DNA from: Trissonchulus latispiculum
Lineage: Eukaryota; Nematoda; Enoplea; Enoplida; Ironidae
Assembly: GCA_030248195.1 (NCBI GenBank)
Contig: JASAND010016498.1
Location: forward strand, 1-64,000
Length of the DNA: 64,000 bases
Reading direction: 5' to 3'
Each line of letters begins with the position of its first letter. Position 1 is the stretch's first letter. Of the stretch, positions 1 through 13,700 are shown piece by piece. The translations under genes were made by a program, and so were the position numbers. The notes under the pieces are model-generated. The model was not told where the DNA came from. It worked only from the letters and a program-made list of their open reading frames with translations, and made no database searches.

Positions 1-118
1 TTGACCCAGACCCACCCTGACCCAAACGGCTTTCAAAATTGCTGACCCAAGACCCAGTGACCCAAGCAAAAATGGCGACCCAAACGACCCATGACCCAGT
101 GACCCATGACCCAGTTTC
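1..118. repeat. GACCCA-rich simple repeat
   Basis: Degenerate repetition of GACCCA / GTGACCCAT units at the window edge. It has no coding signal and resembles other degenerate CCC-repeat tracts in the window (51.5 kb, 52.1 kb). Confidence 0.7.
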
Positions 119-1020
119 TATCCCTGGAACCTACTCAATTAGAAGAGATAAATAATACAAAAGTATCATTACCGAACAAATCGTACACAAGTAACATTAC
201 CGAATCATACCAAATCACCACAAACAAATATTACTTTTTCCCAAGCATTATTTTGGTTCTTCGATCTATCTTCTTGTCCAGCATACCTAATGTTTCAAAA
301 TTTATATCCTCCACATATATAAGCCAAAAACGACTTTTAGCGTCAACAAATGGTCATTTTCGAGGAAATCAGGTTTTTAAAATAACTGCCAGATCTTACA
401 GACAATTTTGGCTTATTTATACTCGATCGATACACGGTATAATTGCACCTTTTATAAATGCCTACTAGCTGTGATTTGTTGCTTTAAGCTAGAGATTTGG
501 CCAAACGACCATTTTGGCAAAACTGCCATTTTTATGTTTTGAACATCGATTTCTCAAAAACTACCCAATGGATTCGCGTGATTTTGGGCTGGATGAAAAT
601 TCGCGCTACTGGGGAGGGACTTTTTTTCTTGGTTTGTGCTGAAACACGTTGAATACAAAGTTGCGAAATTTCGTGTCACAGCAAATTTGCTGGTTTTTCC
701 GGAGCATTAAGACGTGTTGAGCCAAATCAAAAAATGTCCCTCGGTTCACATGTCCTTAATATCATGGCACAAGAAAAAATTTTGGACGATTCTACAGTTT
801 TGAAAAATCGATGCTCAAAGATTTTTGGTCTATATTCAGCGTGTCAGATGTCAGTATGTCAGAAAATGTTTGCTATCTTTTTCTGATTTTGCTGTTGTCG
901 TAAGCTCATGTGAATCTCCAAATTATAAGCTTTAAAACGATCTATAAAGCTCTTTCCAACTCTCAAAATTGCGAAAGTTATAGCGTTTCAAAAAATCACC
1001 ACAAATGCACTGCGCAAAAG
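119..1020. other. AT-rich intergenic DNA, no gene seen
   Basis: AT-rich sequence containing one 120-codon open frame (106-468) with no recognisable motif. Its style (oligo-A/T, 'aaaatcg' words) matches the intronic repeats of this locus, so it is probably old transposon-derived DNA. Confidence 0.5.
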
Positions 1021-1021
1021 G

Positions 1022-1425
1022 ATGCCAGCACCTTAAGGGGAGGTCGCTTTGGGTCAAAATCGATAGTCACGGTCATACATTAACACGGGGTCCGATTCTG
1101 GGGGGGGTCTACCCCGACCTCGGCAAGGGGTCTACCCCTGAAAAAATCCAAAATTTTAAGGGGGTATGCCCCGAAATTAACAAAAATTCCGAATGTTTAA
1201 GCTTTTTGACCAAAAATTAGCAAAAAATGGCAATTTTTAGTGATTTTTAAGAAATTTTTTGAAAAAATGGCTAAAATTACTGAAAATTGCTGAGGGGTCT
1301 ACCCTTTTTTCCTTTCTGGACGAGAGGGTCTGCCCTTTTTTCCTTTTCGCTGAGGGGTCTACCCGTTTTTTGTCGGTCTGGGGGGGTCTGCACCCCCCCC
1401 CCCATTCCCCCCCACGTTATCCTAT
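1022..1425 (+). repeat. Interspersed repeat, copy 1 (GGGGTCTACCCC type)
   Basis: A block with repeated 'ggggtctacccc' words and a G/C-tract end at about 1380-1415. A clearly related copy lies inverted in GGNBP2 intron 8 (40,955-41,300): both share CGGGGTCCGATTCTGGGGG, the 'aggggtctacccctgaaa' segment, the TTTTTTGTCGGTCTGGGGGG segment and the CCCCCCACGTTATC end. Non-coding; class unknown. Confidence 0.7.
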
Positions 1426-1622
1426 GGTCACGGTTTTTTCACACACAATATAGGTACATATGTTCTCAAAAACAAAACAAAACATTAGAGTTTGAAATCA
1501 AACTGTGGCAGAGATATTCAGCTATAAAGTTGGAAAATTTGAAAATCACTGTGATTAGCCCTCCAAGGTCATGTTGAGACAGAACGGCAGCGAAATTTGG
1601 GTCAACTAATATGGCAATTTAA

Positions 1623-2984
1623 TTGTGTGGGCTGGCTAATATTTTAATACTAAAAAACTCCGGGATACTATGTGCTTGTACAAAAGTAATGGAGTCTATT
1701 GTAGATGAAGTGTTGTCATGTTTTCTTAATGTCCATAGGCTTGTGTCTGATAACCAGCATGGTTTTAGAGCCAAAAGATCAACTGTTAGTCAAATGTTGG
1801 CAACCTTAAATGAATGGACTAGTGCACTTGAAGCGAAAAAGTTTATCGACGTACTTTATTTAGACATAGCAAAAGCATTTGATTCGGTATCTCATGCAAA
1901 GTTGTTAATTAAATTAAAAGGTTTTGGAATTTCTGGTAAATTTTTGAAATGGTTTGAAAATTATTTGAAAGAGCGGAAGCAATATGTGCAGATTTGTGCG
2001 TCAGTATCTGACGCAGTGCATGTTTTTTCTGGTGTTCCTCAAGGAAGTGTCCTAGGTCCGCGTTTGTTTACTATATTTATGAATGATATAGAGGAATGCC
2101 TAACATGTATGTCAGCAAAAATATATGCGGATGATACTAAATTTTATCTTGCCTCAAATGATCCAATTTCTTGCAATTTTGTTCAGACTGATATTAACTG
2201 TATACTGAAATGGGCTCATAAAAATCAATTGAAAATTGCTTTTCAGAAATCAAACTTGATGTATTTGGGATATAACAATCCCAAACATGTTTATTACTTT
2301 GATAATGTACAAATTGAAACAAGTAATTTTATGAAAGATCTTGGTTTAACTGTTACTTCAAACTTAAAGTCGTCTATGCACTGTATAAATGTTGCAAAAA
2401 CGGGGCATGTAATGGTGAATATTTTGTATCGAAACTTTAGTTCTACAGCAGCTAATTTTTTGGTTAAGCTATATACAACATATATACGCCCGAAACTAGA
2501 GTATGGTAGTGAAGTTTGGAGTCCTTATTTGATCAAAGACATCGAATTAATTGAAAAAGTTCAACGAAATTTTACTAAGCGCATTCCAGGTTTCTCTAAG
2601 TATTCATACCTAGAACGGTTGAGGATTTTAAGATTGGAAAGTTTAGAGGAAAGGCGTTTGCGCCGTGACTTAGTTATGGTTTATAAACTAATTTATGGTT
2701 TGGTTGATTTAGATTTTACACAATTTTTCTTGTTTAATACTGTGGATATAACTCGAGGCAACAGTATGAAATTAGTGAAACGCTTTAATCGCCTAGATAT
2801 AAGAAAGAATTTCTTTAGCGAAAGGATTGTGCAATATTGGAATAGTCTGCCTGAAGACATTGTACTATCAGTTTCGGTCCATGATTTTAAAAGTCGACTC
2901 GCAAATGTTAAGTTTCAGAAGAGTCAAGAGGGTCGGGTTAATGTAGTCGATGTTCGGCCCATCCCGAACCTCATTAACCAGTGA
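1623..2984 (+). pseudogene. Reverse transcriptase fragment of non-LTR retrotransposon
   Basis: An open frame of about 450 codons with ordered RT motifs: a QHGFRAKRST block, LYLDIAKAFDSVSH (motif A), GVPQGSVLGPRLF (motif B), a YADDT catalytic box (motif C), then a thumb and C-terminal region with WNSLPEDIV, common at the end of CR1-like ORF2 proteins. No endonuclease precedes it and the first open codons are not an ATG start; conserved sequence begins near CTKVMESIV, so this is a dead-on-arrival 5' truncation. The frame is uninterrupted through the stop, which suggests a fairly recent insertion. CR1 versus another jockey-superfamily clade cannot be settled by eye. Confidence 0.85.
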
Positions 2985-3074
2985 TTTGTGATTTAATGTG
3001 AACTCGTGGTGTTAATTGTTACTATGCTTTTTATTATGTTTCTCTTTTACAGTATTCGTAATCATTGTTGGTTG

Positions 3075-3116
<42 letters not shown>
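1640..3116 (+). mobile_element. 5'-truncated CR1/jockey-like non-LTR retrotransposon
   Basis: The element keeps the reverse transcriptase and C-terminal part of its ORF2 (to 2984), a short 3' UTR, and an (AAT)n microsatellite tail (about 3078-3114) of the kind ending many CR1/L2/I-type elements. Endonuclease, ORF1 and the N-terminal part of RT are absent, as expected from 5' truncation during target-primed reverse transcription. It lies antisense to the EPC gene, immediately beyond its stop codon. Confidence 0.85.
3030..3035 (-). promoter_or_regulatory. Candidate EPC polyadenylation signal AATAAA
   Basis: On the minus strand an AATAAA hexamer lies about 85 bases beyond the EPC stop codon, inside the antisense retrotransposon 3' UTR. 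It is the nearest canonical signal I found downstream of the stop. Confidence 0.4.
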
Positions 3117-3119
<3 letters not shown>

Positions 3120-3121
<2 letters not shown>

Positions 3122-4755
3122 AATAACACCACATTATACCTGAAGTAGGCGCAGACGATCCCGAAACTAGACCACTGCAGACACTAGACATGCCAGTTGT
3201 AGTACAATAGTTGGCACTAGGAGTCAAAGTGGACGACAGGGTTCCATTTGTCGTTACCAGTCCATGCAACAGCAGCGGGGCGGGCGGCACAACACTCGTT
3301 GTTGTTGGTGTTGTTGTTGTGACGACAACACAATTTCGATTGCCACCAAATTGCGCATGCGCAGATTGCTGCACCACCGCCACACTACTGCAATCACTGC
3401 CCGTTGCAGTCAACGTCAACCCAGTAGTATCTCTTCCGACAGACGAATTAGCCGGCGGTAGTCTTAGCAGACTTAGGTTAGTCACAGGAGCAGGAGTAGG
3501 AGTAGAGGGGGTATAGTAACCCGTGCCAGTGTTCACAGCAGCAGTTATTGGAGGTAGGAGTGTGCTAGGGGTCGGGACTGAACTGAAAGAGTTCGATGGG
3601 GGGAGTTGGGAGGAGCAAGTACCCGTAATCATTGCTCCCTGGGAGCTCCGGGGAGTGCTGTGGGGTGCAGGAAGGCTCCCAGAAAATCCAGACAACGACG
3701 AGGCTGGCGACTGGACGACAGACTGTAGAAGGGGTAGAATGGAGGGCGGGGGGCCATTTGAGGGTCCAGGTCCAGAGGAAAGGCCAGAGCCGCGCCGGGA
3801 ACGACCAGCCCCCGGACCCCCTGGGCCGCCCCCGCCAGATGACATCATATTCATGACATGCCGCGGCGTTAGGACGGCTGCCACGGCACTGTGAGCCCAG
3901 AGGGAGCTGACACGCGGTGTCAGCGTAGCAGGGCTAGTTGACGCAGAGCCACCGGGGCCACTTGGGGGGCTAGAGCTGGAGCTAGAGGGATGTCGGCCGC
4001 CAACAAGACCCTGACCGGTCGACAAGGAGGGCTGGGGCTGGCTCTGGATCGAATCGGTCAGGCTGGTGGTAACCCGTTTCAGTTCATCCGATTGCTGTAG
4101 GATCCAGTCTTCCAGCTGACCTTGGTGCAGGCCGTAGGCGCAGGGCGGTATACCCGTTCTCAGACCCAGTAGGGACGGCTGGCTGGATGAGGACGCCGAG
4201 CCAATCACCGTCCAACTACTGCTGCTGGAAGATAGATCATGCACGCTGCCGCTGTTACCAGGGCAACGCCCAGCGTTCAGGACTAGGGCATAGCCGCCAG
4301 TACTAGTACTCGAACTAGCACTAGAGTCGTGGTCTGGTGGATTAGAGTTTAATCGAGCAGTAGAAACCGTCGGGACCTCACTGGCAGGTTGACCGTCCAA
4401 ACTGTTACTGACAGAGGCGGGTAGGGGGGCTGAAGAAGAAAGACGTTCAAATTGAGACGATACTGCTGCTGCTGAGGAGGCCGTTGTAGATCCCGGATTA
4501 GTAGGATCTTCGTCAGAACTTGGCTTAGAGTCAACGGGGAAGTTTAATTGTCCTGCACAGCCAGAGGAGGAGAAAGGGGAGGATTTGGGACCCCAGTCCG
4601 ACTGTTTTGTTGCTGAGCCTGCGCTGCTGACATCATCAATCATAAGCAATCGCTGCTGCCTGTGCGCAGATAGCAATTTGCGCAGCCTGGCAGAGTCTAC
4701 ACTGCTCAGCTCACTCGTGACATTGACCGGGGTGGACGGACGAAAATAGGTGTGA
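3120..4755 (-). CDS. EPC1: EPC coding exon 11 (terminal)
   Basis: Acceptor CTGTTTCAG^T; the stop TGA ends at 3120. It opens with HTYFRPSTP (cf. HFRPRTPS in EPC1) and continues as about 530 residues rich in Ser, Thr, Pro and Gly, with poly-Ser, poly-Gly and poly-Thr runs. Such C-terminal tails vary widely between EPC proteins. Confidence 0.92.
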
Positions 4756-7700
4756 CTGAAACAGAAGACGTGTAAGAAAAATTAAGGCCAAATTGCAAAA
4801 AAACTTAACAAAATACATATATACGTATTCCTGTTACAACGTGAACAACATTACACAAACAGCACACACGAAGAAAAGGCAGCCCCCGTAAACTTCATAT
4901 TTTTCTTCGGTTAGAAGATTGCAATTCTGCGAAATGGGATACATTTCTTCCGTGTAATGAAACTAAAGGAATGGCTTCAAGAAAATAGAAATCTCAGTCG
5001 CTCAACAACGGAAAACAATCACATTTTAATTTTCAGAAGTCACAGCTCATCTGACGATCTACAGACTGAAAAATCAAAAATTTAAAGAAATTTTAAGAAA
5101 AAAAAGTGAAAAAAGAAACTGACTCGGTTCGAGTAGAGACAGCAGCAGTCGAGCTTCCAGGCGACGATTTATGAGAGCAATCGGAATCCTCCAGCAATGC
5201 TCGAACGCTGGAACAATCAGCCGGATCAAAGCTTCGATCAAATATGACCCTAAAGATACAAAATCAGAAAAAATAGGAAAAACTAGAAAAATTGCAAAAT
5301 CTATTCCCCTCCCCATCTAATCTATCTCTATAAAAATTAAAATTAATTAATTAAACGGATCAAGCATCAAAGTTATCATCCAACAGCCCAATAGCACAGA
5401 TATAATGTTAAGCCTTTTTTTACAATCTGACTATACAATATTATAATAGTCTCTAAAATTTAAATTTAAAATTGAGAATGCAAAGCACCGTCCGCCGCGT
5501 CCAATCCGTCGTCTGACCGGGCCAACAAATCTCAGACCAGATGAAACGTCAGACACAGCCGGCCTGGAAGAAGACGGGCCAAATCTTCTCGGCCGAGAGG
5601 TGGAGGAGGTAAAGTAGGTTGCCGGGGCATGCAGGTAGGCCGGCAGATAGTTAGCGGCCGGCCGTCTGGCAGGTGGCATGCCACCTTGGAGAAAATGGCC
5701 TGCCGCACCTCCATGCCACCGTCCGGTCCCGGCACGATTCGGAGGAACGGGTGCCAGGAGGCGTCGACTGCAGGGTGGGGGCGCCGCCTGAGGGTGTGGG
5801 TCACGTGATGTGGTTGGCAACAGGCTGGCGGTTGACGTTGATGCCTCCTCCGCAACCTACAACAGAGACAGAGACAAGAAAGTAAGATACTGTGAATGTG
5901 GTTTAGAGATGAGAAATGTCGCCACAGTGCTTATTATCCTATGAGAATACAACATATAAGGGAAAAGTGGTAGCTGATATAGGATATTTATGAAATAGGG
6001 GGCTGGCTTTTTCCTACAGGGGGGGGGGTGGGGGTGGCCCCTTCCCTCCCCAGAACTCTAAGATGCCCGGAAAAATAGGGTTTTGAGGGTAAATTTAGAA
6101 AAACTTTTCCGGCTTCGCCGGATTTTTACTCATTTTTAAGCATTTTTTAGCTATTTTAAGCTTAAATTTAAGTTAAAAATAGTTCATTTTTTGCTTAGCA
6201 GCAAAAAATAGCTATTTTTGGGCATTTTTTGAAAAATATTTCTCCCCCCCAGAAATCCGAGTCTCCCCCAGACACGGGGGGGGGACCCCCCCGCAGAAAT
6301 TTTTGCCTAGGAAAAAGCCAGGGGGACATATCCAGACTTTTGGAAAAAAGAGGGGGGCTGGTCGGAACCTGACTTTTTTGAATACTGGTCAAATTTGCGC
6401 CAAAGATTTTAAAAAATCCAAAAAGGGGGGCACTCGGACCCACCTAGATTTGCCTCTGGACCAACACAAAAAATTAGTGATTTTATGTAAAAAACTTTCA
6501 TTTTATAGCCACATTTGGTTGCATGCAAAATGCTTCAAATATTGTGGGTGCAGTAAATTTTACAAGTCCTGCTTTTAAACTGTTTTTGTTATGACTCTTA
6601 CCTACCACGTTGGTCGAAGTTTTTCTACACCCTTTTTTGTGCGAAATTACTATATACACAGCGGTCAGGGACACAACGTACGAATCAGATGAGAACAGGT
6701 ATATACGTCATATTAATTAATCACGTACGTAAATTAATTATTAATTATAAAAATGCCAAGGGAAGAGAGGCATACCCCGTAGTAGGTACAGCCTTGACGT
6801 CGACGGAACGCAAACGGCCCCTCATCCTCAACATAAGACTGATACTCGGCCAGCAATGAATGACGACCGGTCTGAAAAACAAGGGCAAAAAATTCAAACT
6901 CACATCCCATAATCAATATACCCGAATTGCCCTCCAAGTCCCCCCCCCCCAAATGCAAATATCAGCACAAAAGCATACACAAAACAAAACCTGGCTTATT
7001 TTAACTATCGAATTATGCCAGTGGCCCACACAATAAAACGCCCATGGGCGTTTTTTTCGGGGGTGGGGTGGATTTCTCAATGTTCACTTGCATGCCTCTG
7101 CCTTATTCCTTGGCAATTTTTTATTGGGAGAGGGGGGGCTAAATGCCCCCCCCCTCAAGCGATGGGGGGAGGCTCACCCAAATTGGGGGGGGGAGATATT
7201 TTTCGAAAATTTTTTCTAATTTTTGTGTATAAACTTCAAAAAATCGCTAAAAATGACTAATTTCAGGTGTTTTAAAGCTAAAATAGTGAAAATTAGGTAA
7301 AAATCCGGCGTAGCCGGAAAAATGTTTGAAAATTTGGGGTAAAAATGGTAAAATTTGGCAATTTTTGGGATTATGGGGGGGCTTTTCATGGGGAGCTCCG
7401 CGAATGGGGGGGGGGAGGTCGCCGAATGGGGGCGGCCCCCACCCCCCACTAGGGATAAGCCAGTGCCTTTGAGAACTAAAAGTTGTGAATAAAGTTGTGG
7501 CTGATTAAGCAATTTCAAGGCATAGAATCAATCGTATGTTCTTTGGATAGACATGTAAGCAACAGACCTTCCCGAGCAGCTTGTCCTCCGCAAAAATTTA
7601 TCAAAAAAACTGGCTAAGCAGCAATTATATGTAAGACTGTCTCCAAAAATAGCCCATGGGCGTTTTTTCGGGGGGTGGGCGCCATTTTGGATTACACAAA

Positions 7701-10700
7701 TCAAATCCGAAATTGCCGATTCCGAGAAAACGCCCATGGGCCACTGTTTGGCAGAATACGGTAGTGGGAGCCAGGGGGCAATTAGCCGTTGGGTCGGCTA
7801 GCCAAGTGACCGACTGGCTAAGCTTGGGCAAAAACGGCCACGAATCGGGAGACGCCCAACGCAATTGCAAAGACCCCGATAGGTTACAAGGTTTCGATCG
7901 AACATTGACTAAAATTTAAAAATTTTGCTACCATTGTGCGCTATATTGTGCTCATTGGCTCTCTCCTGTTCGGACTAAGGCTTTCGCCTTAGCAGCGACT
8001 GCAGGCAGGCGTTTGTCATTATTTCTATATGATTAATGCCTTGTATCCTTCGTGGATCCGCCTGCTGGCCCCCCGCGTTTATGTACCTCATTTTCTTGAT
8101 GTATAAATTGCGTGCTATACTAGGTTTTGATTAAAATCGATTACATGTTGCCAAACTCTCCCTCCGTTAGCATCGATCTCGACCATTTTCCCTGTAGAAC
8201 AAACAACCGACAGAAGCATTAAACATTACGTACCGAAGAGTCTGTGTCCAGTCCCGCAGCAAGAGCAGCCGCTGACGACCCAGACACGCCGGCACCAGTT
8301 GTTATTGACATCGTCGCAGACGCCGTCGAAGAATAGGCAGCCGGCCGTAGGCTGGACCCAGGAAAGCTGGTGGGTCGAAGCCAGTCCTCGGCATTCTTGA
8401 GCAACCATTCCGGTGAGACCAGCTGGTCACTGGACGTGCCAGCTAGCCCAGGCTGTAGCACGGCTCCAAGGCTCCCAGAGGCAGAGCTGGAACTGCGACC
8501 ACTACCACCACCCCCAGGGGTTGTCTCCATAGGAACCCCTGACGGTCGACTGGTCTTCAGGGCGGAAGTGGCGGGGGAGGCGGTCGCCACCCCTGCCGTT
8601 TTCCGCTTTCGATTCTCACGCTGTTTCAGCTTACGGGCCAGCTGCATTTCCTCCTGGAAATAGGCAAATAAAGAAAATTGAATTACACGTAATTCAATAC
8701 ACGTACGTATATGTGGGAAAGCAGGCGTGTCTTTGCTGGAAATCTTTTTTGTTTGTTTATTTGTTCGTTTGTTTACCCAGTTTTTTTAAAACAAATCGGC
8801 TTTAACCATGCCAGTGCATATTTGTATACCGTATACCAACGGTAAAAAAACTAGCCCGATTGCTGGCCTACGCTGCTTTGACAGCCTTCCCCTTCCCAAA
8901 CCCCCAAAGGAAAAATTTCGAAAATAAGACCGACCATAGTAGTGTGTTCTAAAGTGTAACACATCAGATTTTGTTCCCTTTCAACAACCATTTTGTGTGA
9001 GGGGGGGGTGACAGCTGGCTTTTCAAAAACTCTACCGCACTGTGACTGTCGCATCCACCTTTGAAAACTGGAAGGATGGTTTGACAGCGGCACGCAGCTG
9101 GTTGAAAATATCATCCGAATAATCCTCCAGGGAATAGCGTCGCTCAAAGATATCCGCTGACAGATTTAGCAGCTCTCTCTTGCTCTTCTCACGACGTTTA
9201 ATCATGTCCAACAGGGTCCTAAAATAGAAGAAAAAATTAAAAACCTAACAAAAAGATAAACAGAATATCATGCACTGTCAACACAATTACGTATAGTAAA
9301 TAGCTAGCAAAAACAAAAAGTCAAGACCTCGGCTTTTAAGCTGCTGGTTTGGGTTCGTGTATTCTTGGGCTTTAAGGTGGTGATTCCCTTTGGTCACATA
9401 AAGTTTGCACCATTATTACTCATTCATTACTTGGAGTTAAGAAGCCATTTTTATATCAAAATGTAGCCTGGCATTTTTTCTTTTTAATGCATGCCGCGAA
9501 ACTAATGTTGCTTTTCTAAAATATTTTTAACACATTTTAGAAGAAGTATAATTTTCCAGAATTTTTGCAGATTCAAGTAAATTTTTTCGCGAGACATCGG
9601 TTATATCATTCGATACCTCCATCAAATAGCTGGGGACGATTTTTTATTTATTGTGAAATCGCTCTTCGTTATAGAGAAATAAGCAGAAATGTGTGCGTAA
9701 CCTGTATTTTGCCTACTTTTTCCAGATTTGTCAAGCGATTACTATAGCTAGAAAGCAGCAATCGGGGCAACTAAAAAATCGTCCCTGGGTATATTTGTGC
9801 AGAACACATTTGTTCAGTAGCAGCCCTCCAGCTTGCATGGTGAATGCTCCACAATCTTTGAAAAAAATTGGTCGTGTTTTTGCAAAAACTACATTTTTTA
9901 TGATAGCAGCCTACAGGATAGCAGTTGGAAGGCGATCATGCGTCGGATAATTTGTCCCTGTGAGACCTTCAAATCGACGCCCTTAGTTTGATTTTACGGC
10001 TTGCGCGTAGTTCAAGAAATGTTGGATTATTTGATTTCTGCAAAAATGACAAGTTTTCGACGCCAAAATAAGAAAATCGGCTATATCTCACGGTAGAGAA
10101 AAGCTAGAAACTTGCTTTAAAAAGCAAAAATGTGAAGCTCAATGAGATCTTTCGAATGAATATAGTCATAACTGTGTAGCACCTACCAAACGTTCAGAAA
10201 TTGGGAAAAACCACTCTGACCGGAAATCTTGAATTTTTGAATCGGGATTGCGCGGAGGGTGTTAGAACGCTAAAAGAACTTATTTCGAAAAGTTTTATCA
10301 AATTTCATCTTGATTTACGCCGCCAAATAACAATACATATGTGCCCAAAAGGAATCACCACCTTAAGGGGAGGGGGGGTACTTGGGTTAAGAATTCTATC
10401 CTCACTGATTCCGCTCAAATTGTGCCCATTGATACTCTTTAGGGTCCTACACAAACCATTGAAATTTGAGGCGATTTCGTCCAGAAACAAAAAAGTCAGT
10501 CATTCAAAATTTCCAATTCCTATAGAAAATGGCCCAAAATCGGAACCTTAGATTTTTTGATTTTGGCTACGATAACTTACTCAAATCAAAACCGTTCGAA
10601 ACTTTCTATAGGCCATTCTGTAGCTAAATACAATATCTAAAACTTGTCGAAGAGCGGTTTTCAAATTTCGGTTTCTAACTGTTGTAGTAAGTACGTATAT

Positions 10701-13700
10701 AATCGTTTCTGTGAAGCAGCCCTAGAAATTAGTCACAATGTGCCATTTTCGAAAATTAGAAATATGCACAATATCTACTTCAATCGATAGCTATTCAATT
10801 CTAAACAACCTTCTTTTTTGGCACAAACGTTAATTTTGTAGCAGTTTCAAGTTATCGGTCGGAAACCGCATTTTCGTGATTTTTCAATTTCAGTGTTTTG
10901 GGGGTTCTCTCACAGAAACGATCACTACATAAGTCAGAAACCGAATTTTGAAAAAAGCTCTTCGACAAGTTTTAGATATTTTATTTAGCTAAAAATGAGG
11001 TATAGAACGGTTCGCATGGTTTTGATTTCAGTTGTACATACGTTGCCAGAAGCGAAAAATCTAAAGTTCCGGTGTTGGGCCATTTTCAACAGGAATTGGA
11101 AATTTTGAATGACTGTTACTTTTTGTTCTTGGACGAAATCGCTTCAAATTTCAGTGGTTTGTGCAGGACCCTAAGCAGTATATATAGCGCCAAGGGAAAT
11201 AAAAAACCAAATTTTCGAATTTTGGCTAGAACTTTTTTTATTAAGCGAAAAATCGAAAATCTAGCGATAACTACCATGAGGCCTTACGAAGAGCTTCAAA
11301 ATGAGCCATAAAACATCTCTCTGTCACTTACGGTTGGTGAGAAAGTTTCGACCAAACCGATGGGAACAAACTCTTTCAATGCGGGAAAAAACAATGGACG
11401 GGAAAAAACCCAGCCGAAAGTTTTGCTGGAAGCATGCCAAAACAGTTTTGACTATACCATTCGAAAGCAAAGAGCGGGTCATTTTTAGTATATCTGCATC
11501 AAAAAATATCAATATTTTTGCAAAAATTTAAGTCAAATTGACTTTCGAAAATTTTGTATGTTTAACACGTATATAAACATAGGAAAATTTTGGAAATTTG
11601 CTTAATTTGTGCAGTTTAAGAATCCTATCACACAGAAAACGTGTTTTTATTGCAATTAAAGCCAAACCCGACCTATTTTAGGCTTTTACAATTGGCGATT
11701 TTTGACGAAATTGAAAAATTTGGCTTGACATGGCACCATGCCAGATTTTGGCTACCTGGGCCACACATAGAAGGTTGAACCTAGGTAAAATCTATACCAA
11801 ATTGATCAGGAGGCTCAATTGAGCTAAGAAATGCATGAATTTTTCCCTTGCTGCTAATGGTTAGAAAAATTTCATTCTGAAATTTGGGCTTTTTCGCGCA
11901 CATGGGTTTTTCCCGCCGAGTCTAGGTCACCCCCAGGTCGCACCACAGGCACTAGAGCCAAATTGCATACACCATCGTGAAGTTCGAGACATATATATCC
12001 TCTGTGAAACAGTAATCGGTTTTGGACTAGGTCTTTCCAGTAGTTCAGGGTGACCCATGTGACCAAAGTTGACCCTGTTTGACCCCCATATTGGGACCAA
12101 AATTTCCAAAGTCCCAAAAAATTTGCTGAGAAGCAGCGGGAGCTACAATAATACACCCTCTAGGCCGCCAGGGTAGTTTTGGACGCTCTTTAAGATAGGC
12201 TATTAAAATCCGATCTAGCTCATATGGGTGACTTACACCGGCGTTGGGTTTTTCTGCATCTTGGACTGAGTTTTTTCCCGCCGCGCAATATATCAATGGG
12301 CACAATTTGAGCGAAACAGGAGAGGGTAGAATTTTTGACACAAGCAGCCCCCCCTTAAAAGCGCAATTGTCGTTGAAATGCAATCAAATTTGTTACAATT
12401 ACATCATAGCCTATAAAACATTTTAGAAAAATCGCGATGTGAAAATTTGAGTTTTGGAGTAATTAGGTTTAACCCGCCGTAACTTGCACTGTGGACATCC
12501 TACACCGACGAACTTATAGTCATTCGAATTCTCTCACCAAAACCTACAACTTTGCTTTTGAGAAAATTCTTTGACTCCTCGCGGTTTAAAAGATAACAGC
12601 GAAATTGTTTTCAAGGCCCAAAAACTGACCATTTTTAGAAAAATCAAATATTGCAAAAATTTCGACAGCTTCAACAGCGCTGGTCCGTCGGGTCAAGCAT
12701 TGTCCATTTTTCTAGCCCTGAAGGACATGTTATGCCCAATGGAGAGCACTTTGCGGCATCTCTGATTACCCACAGCAACGAAAATGTGAAATTTAGAAAA
12801 GCCACAACCAGATTGTTTTGAACACGGATTTCTCTCAACTCATGCAATCAATTAAAAAACGGCTTTACACACGCATTTTTGGGACAATTGCCGAGGGCTG
12901 TTTTCAATGGTATCGCGTTTTGTCATTTTATTCGAGAGAAATAAACGTCCAAACCTAAAAATTTTGACGACAATCGAAAATATTTACATTTTCTTAAAAT
13001 TTTGAGCTTATTTGATCATTATAACACGATTTCAGAAAAACAGCCCTCGTGAAGACGTTCTTTTGAAGCCCAAAGTGGTCGCTTTTCTTTTGCTTTCCTA
13101 CACTTCGAGAAACCAAAAGCGTAAAGGAGAAACATTGGAGAAAAAAACCCCCACTTGGAAAGTAGGTCTGAAAAGTGAAAATTTTCAAAGTTCATTTTTC
13201 CGGGCAAGTTTGGTATCGTTCGAAAGCTCTTGGCTTGGAGATTTCAAAAATGTAAATATTAGCTCTTAATTCCTTACCGTTAATTAGTTATGCCTAATTA
13301 AGCATTTTGAAAACACGCAATGTATCTTTTTGGCTCATATTATGGGGCGCTCTCCGAGCTGCCCCATGATACAGTAGAACTCACGTCAAAGTGTTAGGCG
13401 GAAGCTGCAAAAGCAAATTTCGCGAAATTTTTTCTTACAACATTTTCGTCAAAAATAATTCTGCGGGATTTCGAAAGATTTGAGTCGTCGCCTAGATGCC
13501 ACTTTGACGTGAACTGTGCTGTTACATGAATGAACAAGGACTAAAGATAAAAAACAAAAACGTGATTTCATTACAAAAGTAAAACTTACCACACAGTTGG
13601 AAACGAATTTTGGGCAATGACGATTTGGAGAATAATGCAAACAGTAAAATAAAATAAGCAGTTAGTCTCCCAGGCAGAATTTATGAGACTTGCTTCTTTT

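Noticed and set aside
3211..3894. Open frames on the plus strand opposite EPC exon 11
   Set aside because: Mirror frames of the Ser/Thr/Pro-rich coding exon, with no independent motif.
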